Assembly: GCA_019429445.1 (NCBI GenBank)
Contig: JAHYIW010000002.1
Location: 101,964 to 148,133 of the forward strand
DNA from: Desulfuromonadaceae bacterium
GTDB taxonomy: Bacteria; Desulfobacterota; Desulfuromonadia; Desulfuromonadales; JAHYIW01
Direction of reading: 5' to 3'
Length of the DNA: 46,170 nt
The notes under the pieces are model-generated. The model was not told where the DNA came from. It worked only from the letters and a program-made list of their open reading frames with translations, and did no database searches. Position numbers and translations under genes: made by a program. The first letter of the stretch is position 1, and every line of letters begins with the position of its first letter. Positions 34,737-42,138 of this stretch are shown in pieces.

Positions 34737-35862
34737 GGGCAACTCCCTTCATGGGGACAGTGGCAGGCAGTACGAAGCGCGTCAGCAGCAGCCCGCCCAG
34801 CCAGGCACCAGGCAGCAGGCCGCCAAGGAAGAGCAGGCTTTGCAGCGCGAAGATCGGCAGCCCTCCCCACAGATGCCAGACATTGCAACCGGGAGTGATG
34901 CGCGAACCGAGGGCCATGATGATCCCGCCGCTAAAGGCTCCGAGCAATTGGCGTCGCGGCGGCCATGGCGTCAGCCGCCATTCGTTGAGGAGCAAGGCCG
35001 AAAACGCCGCCCCCCCGGTAATCCCGATCAGCAGCGGATATTGGATGGCGGCGATACCGTCGAACGCCGGGCCCGCTCCGCCGCGCAGATGAACCTTGCC
35101 GAGTGGCGCGATATAATCCAGCGGCAGTGCCTGGAAAAATGCCGTGGTTTCAACATGGGCGGGCCACAATAAATATTCCACCTGGGCGGCGACCTTGGCG
35201 TAGGCGGTGGTAATTCCTAACGGCATACCGGTCGCCATGACCGATACGATGCCGATCAGCGCCAGCAGCAACGCTGCCCGATACGGTGTCATATGTCCTG
35301 CGGGCAAGAGTGTTGGTGCTGTGGAGGAGGGTTGTTTGCGGCGATAAATAATGGTGAATGTTGCTGCTGTCAGTAGACCCAGGAAGATTTCTTCTGGCAG
35401 ATGGAGTGCCTGCGGCAAGGTGATAATATCCGCTCGCCATGGTTGTGTCACCACCAGGCTTTTCCACCAGGGATGAATTTCTGCGTACAGGGCGCTGCCG
35501 CAAATCAGCCCGACCAGCGCCACGGCGGCCAGCTTGCTCCCCGCTCCAAGGCGGTAAAGGGTGCCAACGACACAGCTCCCGCACAAGACCATCCCGATGC
35601 CAAAGAGAATTCCGCCGATAACGTTTGCCGGGGCGGCAGCACCGAACAATGGATAAGGAACATCCGCGATCAAACCGCTGAGTCGACCCAGGTAGCTGGC
35701 CAGCGCAGTAACGGTGACCAGCAACAGCAGAGCTTGAAGCATCTTCACATGACGAAACAAAAAGAGATCACGAAATGCGCCGGTCATGCAAAAGTCGGCG
35801 CGGTGCATGACAAATCCGGACAAAATGCCCAAAATCAGCGTGATCAAAACGACGGGCCACAT
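34717..35862 (-). CDS. YeeE/YedE (TsuA-like) membrane transporter
   Basis: A 381-residue inner-membrane protein with about ten hydrophobic segments. The two inverted halves carry the conserved cysteines that pass thiosulfate in TsuA: Cys25 in MHRADFCMTGAFRD, Cys94/Cys97 in LCGSCVVGTLYRLGAGS, and Cys326 in RITPGCNVWHLWGG. Members import thiosulfate or related sulfur compounds; a branch (YedE/FdhT) is tied to selenium metabolism. With a TusA-like protein directly downstream and selABD on the same strand 2.3 kb further on, a selenium role is possible but not shown. It is the first gene of the run. Confidence 0.88.
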   Translation of the reverse strand: MWPVVLITLILGILSGFVMHRADFCMTGAFRDLFLFRHVKMLQALLLLVTVTALASYLGRLSGLIADVPYPLFGAAAPANVIGGILFGIGMVLCGSCVVGTLYRLGAGSKLAAVALVGLICGSALYAEIHPWWKSLVVTQPWRADIITLPQALHLPEEIFLGLLTAATFTIIYRRKQPSSTAPTLLPAGHMTPYRAALLLALIGIVSVMATGMPLGITTAYAKVAAQVEYLLWPAHVETTAFFQALPLDYIAPLGKVHLRGGAGPAFDGIAAIQYPLLIGITGGAAFSALLLNEWRLTPWPPRRQLLGAFSGGIIMALGSRITPGCNVWHLWGGLPIFALQSLLFLGGLLPGAWLGGLLLTRFVLPATVPMKGVAHEHSNL

Positions 35863-36151
35863 AAGATTAATCCCTCAGCCTTCGAATGATGAACATTCTC
35901 CAGTGCTTTGTAGCTTAAATTGAGTAAACTTGCAACTATTCTAACTTTGGCTACTCTCGCCTTGCGGCAGTGGAAAGAGCTCGACATTCATTGGCGCAGT
36001 GACTAGAATCGCCCAGGATTTTCTGATCAGGAGATCGCCGTCTGTCCCGTTAAGTCATTCCCGTGCTGGTGGTGATCACGAAACAATCCGCTCTCACTAA
36101 AGATCGGAATATCAATTTTTTTGGCAACGATAACTTTCACAAGAGGCGTCA

Positions 36152-37093
36152 ATGACACTGAATATTATTCTTTTTTTCGCAGGGTTGTTATTGCTCTACT
36201 ATGGAGCTGAATATCTGGTTACCGGAAGCACCCACCTGGCATTATCCTATGGAGTCAGACCCTTGGTGATCGGACTGACGGTCGTCTCTTTCGCCACCAG
36301 TATGCCGGAGTTGATGGTGTCGCTCTTTGCCTCGGTCAAGGGGGTATCGGCGATCGCCGCAGGAAACATTATTGGTTCAAACGTTGCCAACATCGGTTTG
36401 ATCCTGGGGAGTGCGGCTCTGTTTTTCCCGATCCGGAGCGGGCGGGGGATCTTGTTTCGCGAACTACCTTACATGGTGTTAGCCTCCATGGTTGTTTACG
36501 GCTTTTCCTGGGATGGTCAACTGACCGCCGGTGAAGGCGTTGTGCTGCTGTTTATGCTGGTGGCTTTTCTTTATTACTGTATCCGTACCGCCCGTGAGGG
36601 GGAGGTGGACACATCTTTTGTTGACGATACCAGGGAGATCGTTGTGCCGACGCGGGGGCGTTGGGTTGTTTATGTGGTTCTCGGTATCGTCGGTCTCGGT
36701 ATCGGCGCGGAGCTGATGGTGCGCTCAGCAGTAGCGATTGCCCTCACTTTCGGTGTCTCCGAGGCGGTGATCGGCATGAGTGTCGTCGCCGTTGGGACCA
36801 GTCTGCCAGAACTGGCGGCGTCGGTGGTGAGTGCCTGGAAGGGTGAAATGGAATTGAGTATCGGCAATGCAATCGGCAGCAACATCTTTAATCTGCTCTT
36901 TGTCTTTGGTTCGTGTGCACTGATTCGCCCCATCGAGATCGAACCATCCTTGCTTTTTCGTGAATTGCCGGTGATGCTGCTCTTCAGTGTTGCCCTCTGG
37001 CCGTTGATGTACTTTGGTCATGCTCTTGATCGTAAAAAAGGATTTGGACTGCTGGTGGCCTACGCCGGATTTATGGTAATGATCTTTCAATGA
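36152..37093 (+). CDS. Ca2+/Na+ (cation) antiporter of the YrbG/CaCA family
   Basis: A 313-residue exchanger with about ten membrane helices. The two alpha repeats are clear: VVSFATSMPELMVSL with GNIIGSNVANIGLILG, and VVAVGTSLPELAASVV with GNAIGSNIFNLLFVFG; Glu and Asn in these segments bind the cation. CaCA proteins of this build export calcium, usually against sodium or protons. Its stop overlaps the start of the DUF3108-like gene (ATGA), so the two are coupled. An EF-hand-like protein encoded 1.6 kb downstream raises the possibility of a calcium theme in this region. Confidence 0.92.
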   Translation: MTLNIILFFAGLLLLYYGAEYLVTGSTHLALSYGVRPLVIGLTVVSFATSMPELMVSLFASVKGVSAIAAGNIIGSNVANIGLILGSAALFFPIRSGRGILFRELPYMVLASMVVYGFSWDGQLTAGEGVVLLFMLVAFLYYCIRTAREGEVDTSFVDDTREIVVPTRGRWVVYVVLGIVGLGIGAELMVRSAVAIALTFGVSEAVIGMSVVAVGTSLPELAASVVSAWKGEMELSIGNAIGSNIFNLLFVFGSCALIRPIEIEPSLLFRELPVMLLFSVALWPLMYFGHALDRKKGFGLLVAYAGFMVMIFQ

Positions 37094-37917
37094 AAACTTT
37101 CACGAAAATTGTTATCGCCCTGATAATGCTGTGCGTCCCGACGCTGGTCGCGGCCAACGCGCCAGACCGTCCACCGTCGTTCCTTATCGGGAGTCATTAC
37201 CGCTACGATATTTCCTTTCTTTGGTTTGATCGTCTGGCGTCAGGGGAGTTGAGTCTTGCCGCCACCGCGATCCCCGGGCAATATCAGGCGACGCTCGAAG
37301 CGCGCACCCTGGGTGTTGCCGCATGGTTGACCGGAAATCGCGTGCATCGTTACGTTGCGTTGATGGAAGCAACCGCTGATGATGGCAGACTGCGGACGCT
37401 GCGTTTTGAATCACACGTGATCAAGGGGCAAGGTAAAAAACTGAAAGATCGTGCCAAGGAGTACGTTTTCAACTACGAAAAAAAGCGGGTCGATTTTCGT
37501 CGCGCAAGTAACGATCAGTTCAGTCCGATCGAGGTGCTGCCGATGGGGGATCCCCCGTTGAACGATTTTCTGACTGTTTTTACAAATTTCAGGATGGGAT
37601 TTTTCGGTTCCCCCGCGCCGGGAGAAACTCTCGAACTGGACACCTTTGAGCGTGGTCATCCTGCCACAATAATCGTCACGGCAATGCCCCCGTCCCCTGC
37701 TGAGCACCAAACGTTTTTTCCGCCAGGGGGGAAACTTTTTCAGATCAGCATGGGGGATGATATTCTTGATACTGGTGGCGGAAAAGTTTTTCTCTGGTTT
37801 GACTCGCTGGAACGACCAGCGCGCGCGGTGGTGGAAAACGTGATCGGGATAGGGGACGTCAAGGGGACGTTGCGTGAAGAACAGGCAGCCGGGGAGGGTG
37901 GACAGATAAAAAAATGA
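37090..37917 (+). CDS. DUF3108-like periplasmic protein
   Basis: A 275-residue exported protein. A signal peptide (FTKIVIALIMLCVPTLVAANA) precedes a beta-rich domain resembling DUF3108 (YDISFLWFDRLASGELSL, FESHVIKGQGKKLKDR, VFLWFDSLERPARAVVEN). DUF3108 proteins are periplasmic or outer-membrane associated with no established role. It begins within the exchanger's stop codon, and its own stop overlaps the stem of a minus-strand terminator. Function unknown. Confidence 0.78.
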   Translation: MKTFTKIVIALIMLCVPTLVAANAPDRPPSFLIGSHYRYDISFLWFDRLASGELSLAATAIPGQYQATLEARTLGVAAWLTGNRVHRYVALMEATADDGRLRTLRFESHVIKGQGKKLKDRAKEYVFNYEKKRVDFRRASNDQFSPIEVLPMGDPPLNDFLTVFTNFRMGFFGSPAPGETLELDTFERGHPATIIVTAMPPSPAEHQTFFPPGGKLFQISMGDDILDTGGGKVFLWFDSLERPARAVVENVIGIGDVKGTLREEQAAGEGGQIKK

Positions 37918-37948
37918 CCCCATGCACGGAGGGGGGGCGCATGGGGTC
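37907..37948 (-). terminator. Minus-strand rho-independent terminator
   Basis: A perfect 10-bp stem (GACCCCATGC/GCATGGGGTC, 13-base loop) followed on the minus strand by ATTTTTTTAT. It would back up the cytochrome c3 terminator; the plus-strand side has no T run. Confidence 0.75.
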
Positions 37949-38051
37949 GCCTCTTGCGTTATAAAAACGTTCGAGACAGTGTCACTATACAAAAATAAAA
38001 TGGTGATTGCAAGAAATTTTTTCAGAATTTTTTGAGACCAGGCGCTTGCGG

Positions 38052-38096
38052 ATAAAAACCGGGGGAAACCGATGGACGGCTTCCCCCGGTTTTTAT
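38052..38096. terminator. Terminator of the cytochrome c3 gene (symmetrical)
   Basis: A perfect 16-bp stem: ATAAAAACCGGGGGAA at 38052-38067 and its complement at 38081-38096, 13-base loop. T-rich on the minus strand, it lies 18 bases past the cytochrome stop. Confidence 0.92.
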
Positions 38097-38113
38097 TTAC
38101 AGACCAAAGTGTT

Positions 38114-38428
38114 TTACTTGACGTGGCAATCTTTACAGCCGGTCGGGCCGTTGCCTTTTTGGTGGCAGTCTTTGCACAATTTGTGGAACGCGTCTTTAGC
38201 TTTTGGCGCTTTTTTGCCGTCGTGGCAGCTGGCGCAGGTTCCGGCTTCAACGCCTTTGTGGTGGCAGGTGGTGCAGTCGCCAACTGAAGCCTGGTGAGCC
38301 TGGTGCGGGAAAGTAACCGTACCCATTTTGGCTTCGAGGGTGATTTTTTCCGGGCCATTGTTGGCGATGGCGATCGCGGCGACGCTCAAAAAGCAGACAG
38401 CGACCAGAGTGATGATAATGCGTTTCAT
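38114..38428 (-). CDS. Tetraheme cytochrome c3-family protein, periplasmic
   Basis: A 104-residue precursor; the signal peptide (MKRIIITLVAVCFLSVAAIAIA) sends it to the periplasm. The mature chain has four CXXCH motifs (CTTCH, CASCH, CKDCH twice) and exactly eight histidines, enough for four bis-His hemes: FPHQAHQ supplies two axial ligands, the second His in CHHK one and FHKLC one. This is the class III (c3) pattern; Geobacter PpcA relatives have three hemes. It would shuttle electrons between the inner membrane and outer-membrane conduits. ATG at 38428 with GGAGGTAA upstream. Divergent from the membrane-anchored HTH gene, with 236 bases between. Confidence 0.93.
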   Translation of the reverse strand: MKRIIITLVAVCFLSVAAIAIANNGPEKITLEAKMGTVTFPHQAHQASVGDCTTCHHKGVEAGTCASCHDGKKAPKAKDAFHKLCKDCHQKGNGPTGCKDCHVK

Positions 38429-38664
38429 ACCTGTTACCTCCATTGAATGTTCGTGAAAGCATTTTCACGTTGTCGCAACTATAGTCAGATTTGTCATTTG
38501 TGTATAGCCGACATCAGGCTGAGCGTCGCTAGATGTCTATCGACATTGTAAAAATATCAGCATGTTACACGTTGTAATGTCGGGTTATTTACGCCATGGT
38601 TTTTGTTGTTTGCGCTTTTTTGGCGTCTTTGTTATAGTCCCTCCGATCAAGTGGAGAGATACGT

Positions 38665-39594
38665 ATGCCCCCAATTTTCAACCCGACAGTTGAGCTGGAT
38701 GGTGCCGCTGTGCGTCGTATTCGTGAGACGAAGCGTTTGACGCAACTGTATGTTGCCAAAGTTGTCGGGGTGACGACCGACACAATCTCACGTTGGGAAA
38801 ACAACCGTTATCCATCGATCAAGCGGGAGAATCTTCTCGGGTTGGCCCAGGCGCTGGAAGTTGCTCCCCAATCTCTGCTTCATGCCCCTGATGCTGAAAC
38901 CGAAATTCCCCCTGCACCGGCATCTCTGCGCCCCTCTCTGCTGCGCCGGAAGCGCGGGTGGTTGTGGTCAGTGTCAATATTTTTTCTCGTTCTTTTGGTT
39001 GTTTATTATTTTTTTCAGGAACCTGTAATCACGTTCGTCACTGAAATCAATGCCCGACGCATATTGCCGACGTATGCTGCTCCGGGAGCTGTTGTTCCGG
39101 TGCGGATTACGCTGGCGATTGATGCCCCGACCGGCGGTTTTATCGTGCGGGAACATTTTCCGGTCGGCTGGAAGTTGATCGAAGCAAGCCCGCCGGCATC
39201 AAGTCTGGATAATGTTGAAGGGATGGCTCGCTGGATTGTCAAGGCAGGGGACGTGCCGCCGGTGATCTCCTACTTAATCAGGGTGAACAGTGTTGCTGCA
39301 AGCGGCAACAAGGGGATATTTAAAGGGGATGTTGTCTTGCGCCAGAATAAAAATAATACCCCTGCGGTGATTCATGGTGATGACGAGGTGTATATTCAGC
39401 CCTATCATTGGGCCGATGTTGATGGCAATTCAGTGATCGATGATCGTGAAGTCCTGGAAGCTTTTGACGCTGTCGAAGCGATGAAGGATGTCCATCTGGA
39501 CTGGGACGGTCTGAGTGCCCTGTGGGATGAGGGCACCTATCGTTGGGATCAAAAGAAGGGAAAGTTTGTTTCAACCCGTTCAACGGCGCAGTAA
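38665..39594 (+). CDS. Membrane-anchored HTH protein with periplasmic domain and EF-hand-like loop
   Basis: A 309-residue protein of unusual build. Residues 13-72 are a Cro/C1-type HTH (AAVRRIRETKRLTQLYVAKV, TTDTISRWENNRYPSIK). After a basic stretch (LLRRKRG) a single membrane helix follows at 99-117. Outside is a beta-sandwich-like domain (about 135-245, PVRITLAIDAPTGGFIVREH) and a 12-residue EF-hand/dockerin-type loop DVDGNSVIDDRE with ligands Asp251, Asp253, Asn255, Asp259 and Glu262. The layout suggests a one-component transmembrane regulator. It lies upstream of the porin-cytochrome operon and divergent from cytochrome c3, so those are its likely targets. Ribosome site GGAGAG. Function inferred. 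Confidence 0.85.
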   Translation: MPPIFNPTVELDGAAVRRIRETKRLTQLYVAKVVGVTTDTISRWENNRYPSIKRENLLGLAQALEVAPQSLLHAPDAETEIPPAPASLRPSLLRRKRGWLWSVSIFFLVLLVVYYFFQEPVITFVTEINARRILPTYAAPGAVVPVRITLAIDAPTGGFIVREHFPVGWKLIEASPPASSLDNVEGMARWIVKAGDVPPVISYLIRVNSVAASGNKGIFKGDVVLRQNKNNTPAVIHGDDEVYIQPYHWADVDGNSVIDDREVLEAFDAVEAMKDVHLDWDGLSALWDEGTYRWDQKKGKFVSTRSTAQ

Positions 39595-40061
39595 ATTACT
39601 TTTTTCTTATATTAATTTTTTCATCTCTTGTTCGTTTTGCCAAGCTGGCCGTCGCTTTTCCAACGGTTATCTGTTTTTGGCAGATTTATTTCGTTTAGTT
39701 GTTGCGCAAACTGATTTAAATCAAAAGACCACATTTTTATTTTCTCACTTTTTTTTTCGAATATATCCTGCTATAGCTTGTCTGGGTACTTTTTTGCTCT
39801 TCCCGCTCAGAGGTCCCTCTTTATGATCCTGAAATTGTGATTTATTATTGTGGTCTTGTGGGTGTGGTTAAATTTTTGTGAATAGTTGCAATGTCAGCAA
39901 TTTCTGCTAGCGTTGAGCGATAGTTTGGGTATTCATCTGGTGGCTGTCGGTTCTCTTGGAATTTTTTAGCGCCTTCTGGTTTTATTTACTTTGATCAGGT
40001 TTGAATGTTTCCCGGTGTTTAAACAGCACACGGTGTTTCCGTCGATGCAAAGGGAGGTCAT
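39595..40061 (+). promoter_or_regulatory. 467-bp AT-rich leader of the porin-cytochrome operon
   Basis: No gene is seen. The plus strand is rich in T runs, unlike the flanking genes. The only ordered signal I can support is a direct repeat CGGTGTTT at 40013-40020 and 40031-40038 (18 bases start to start), 24 bases ahead of the porin ATG. No sigma-54 GG-N10-GC box was found. Confidence 0.5.
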
Positions 40062-41276
40062 ATGAGATCTTGGTGCAGGTTGGTTTGGTTGAGCGCGTTT
40101 GCCTTGCTGGTATTGTGGCCAGCGACGAACGCGTTTGCCGTCTCTGTCTCGGGACGTTCAAGTACAGAGATTGAGTGGTTTGACAGCGCGGACGAAAAGA
40201 CCGTGCTGCCTTTCTACCAGTATCTGCGGTTGAACGTTCGCGATATCGACGACAACGGTTTGGATTTCAGAGGCTATGGTCGGCTGGCAGACGACCTGGC
40301 AAATGAAGAAGATGTTGACAGTCAGCTCTACTACGCATACCTGGAAAAGAACAATTTGTTTAAAGATGTTGGTTTAAAATTGGGTCGGCAGTTTATTACC
40401 ACCACTGCCGGGGCGTCGATGATGGATGGATTGCAGGTGAAATATGACGGCTGGAAGAATTTCGGCGTCAAGTTGTTTGCCGGTGGTGATGTCTCCTACT
40501 ATTCCGGATACGAAAGTGGCGACATGATCGGCGGGCTGGCTTTTACGGCGAAGTTTTTCGACGATCTGAATCTGGAGTTGTCTTACCTGCAAAAGTGGGA
40601 CGATGGTGATTTGAGCCACGAACTGTTTGGCTTTGCCGCCGACTACACGTATCGTAACCTGATCAATCTTTTTGCCGATGTGCAGTATGATTACCTCAGC
40701 GATTCGATCAGTTATTTTTCGGGTGGGTTCAATTATTATCGCAGCGATTTCTGGAAATTGCGCTGCGAGTATCTCTACTCCTTGCCAGTTTTCTCATCAA
40801 CGTCAATCTATTCCGTCTTTGCAGTCAGCGAATATGAAGAGCTTTCCGCTCAGCTTGACTTCAGCCATGGCAATGGTATTCGCTCTTTTGTGCGCACGAC
40901 ACTGGAAATGTACGAAGAAGTTGATAATGCCCTGGTCTATGAACTCGGTGTAGAAAAAATCCGTACCGATCGTTTCTCCGGCTATCTGACTCTGGTTTTA
41001 CGTGATGATGAAGAAGGGCAGGAGGACAAAGGGATCAAGGCTCGTGTCGCCTACCGGTTTAATTCCACCATTCAGGCCGGGGTTGGAGCACACTATAATT
41101 CCTTTGAACGCCGTATCGAAGCGGATTCCGATACCACCTCCAGCAGCCGTTTCTGGGTTGATTGCGTCGGTACAATCACCGACACGATAAACGTGGAAGC
41201 CAAACTGGAACGGGCGGAAAGCGACCTGTGGGACGAGTATTACCGGGGCCGCGTTCGTCTGAACATCCTCTTCTGA
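40062..41276 (+). CDS. Outer-membrane beta-barrel of a porin-cytochrome conduit (OmbB-like)
   Basis: A 404-residue exported protein: signal peptide to about residue 28 (WLSAFALLVLWPATNAFA), then alternating polar/aromatic strands throughout (DLNLELSYLQKWDDG, SYFSGGFNYYRSDFWKLR) and a C-terminal strand ending RGRVRLNILF, as in outer-membrane barrels. About 20 strands could fit. In porin-cytochrome complexes such a barrel holds the periplasmic cytochrome and connects it to the surface cytochrome. The next two genes encode exactly these partners. GGGAGGT ribosome site. Sequence alone supports barrel and context; similarity to OmbB is inferred from gene order and size. Confidence 0.85.
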   Translation: MRSWCRLVWLSAFALLVLWPATNAFAVSVSGRSSTEIEWFDSADEKTVLPFYQYLRLNVRDIDDNGLDFRGYGRLADDLANEEDVDSQLYYAYLEKNNLFKDVGLKLGRQFITTTAGASMMDGLQVKYDGWKNFGVKLFAGGDVSYYSGYESGDMIGGLAFTAKFFDDLNLELSYLQKWDDGDLSHELFGFAADYTYRNLINLFADVQYDYLSDSISYFSGGFNYYRSDFWKLRCEYLYSLPVFSSTSIYSVFAVSEYEELSAQLDFSHGNGIRSFVRTTLEMYEEVDNALVYELGVEKIRTDRFSGYLTLVLRDDEEGQEDKGIKARVAYRFNSTIQAGVGAHYNSFERRIEADSDTTSSSRFWVDCVGTITDTINVEAKLERAESDLWDEYYRGRVRLNILF

Positions 41277-41289
41277 AAGGAGTGCCGAT

Positions 41290-42105
41290 ATGATTCGCAT
41301 ATTGCAACTGTTCACCGTCGGCTTGCTCCTCGGGGCATCGACACTCTGGGCCGCCGATTTCAAACATGATGTCCATCTCGACATGGCCGGCGATCCTCCC
41401 TGTATCACCTGCCATACGGCTGATGCTCAAGGTATCCAGCCGGATAAAAAAGTGTGTCTCGAGTGTCACGATCAGGCCTTTGTCAATACCGTTAAACTGC
41501 CGGGATTATTGACCCACGGTGTGACCTGGGCGCTGAATCATCGTGGACCTGCGGTCAGCAAGAGAATTGATTGCTCTGCTTGTCACGAGCAGGCTTTTTG
41601 TCTGGAGTGTCACAAGGCGGGAAGAGCCGATGAAATGGGCGCGCTGGGGAACAACATGATCAATGTCCACACCTCGGAATTCAACGTCACCCACCCGTTG
41701 GCCGCGCGGACCGATCAGCGGCTGTGTCTCAACTGTCACGAGAACAGCTATTGTGCCGATTGTCACAACAAATTTGCGCCAGAAGATCTGGCGATCGCAT
41801 CGCATCGCCGTGGATTTACCGACGGCACGCTCGGTGGTGCACATGCGACGATAAACGAAGGGCAGTGCCAAACCTGCCATCCGGGTTCCGTACTGCCGAC
41901 CCACGAGTGGTCATCCAGTCACGCCCGGGAGGCGCGTAAAAATCTGGCCACCTGCCAGGCGTGTCACCCCGAGGGGAATGTTTGTCTCAAGTGTCACAGT
42001 GCGCGCAGCGGGCTGATGGCCAACCCTCATCCCGATGATTGGAGCAGTGTCAAAAATCGTCTCGATCGTGCCAGTGACGGACGCAGTTGCCGTAAATGCC
42101 ACTAA
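41290..42105 (+). CDS. Periplasmic decaheme c-type cytochrome of a porin-cytochrome conduit (OmaB-like)
   Basis: A 271-residue precursor with a cleavable signal peptide (LLLGASTLWA-A) and no lipobox. It has ten CXXCH motifs: CITCH, CLECH, CSACH, CLECH, CLNCH, CADCH, CQTCH, CQACH, CLKCH, CRKCH, the last at the very C-terminus. One heme per ~25 residues gives a compact wire. Geobacter OmaB-type partners have eight hemes and about 230 residues; MtrA has ten and about 330. This one has MtrA's heme number in an OmaB-like size. It follows the barrel gene by 13 bases and would sit in the barrel from the periplasmic side. Confidence 0.93.
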   Translation: MIRILQLFTVGLLLGASTLWAADFKHDVHLDMAGDPPCITCHTADAQGIQPDKKVCLECHDQAFVNTVKLPGLLTHGVTWALNHRGPAVSKRIDCSACHEQAFCLECHKAGRADEMGALGNNMINVHTSEFNVTHPLAARTDQRLCLNCHENSYCADCHNKFAPEDLAIASHRRGFTDGTLGGAHATINEGQCQTCHPGSVLPTHEWSSSHAREARKNLATCQACHPEGNVCLKCHSARSGLMANPHPDDWSSVKNRLDRASDGRSCRKCH

Positions 42106-42138
42106 ATTTTATCAACAATAGAACAGGAGGTAATCTCA

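Noticed and set aside
35940-35970. Sigma-54-type promoter TTGGC...TTGCGG upstream of the exchanger
   Set aside because: The GG and GC are 13 bases apart, not 10, so the spacing is wrong.
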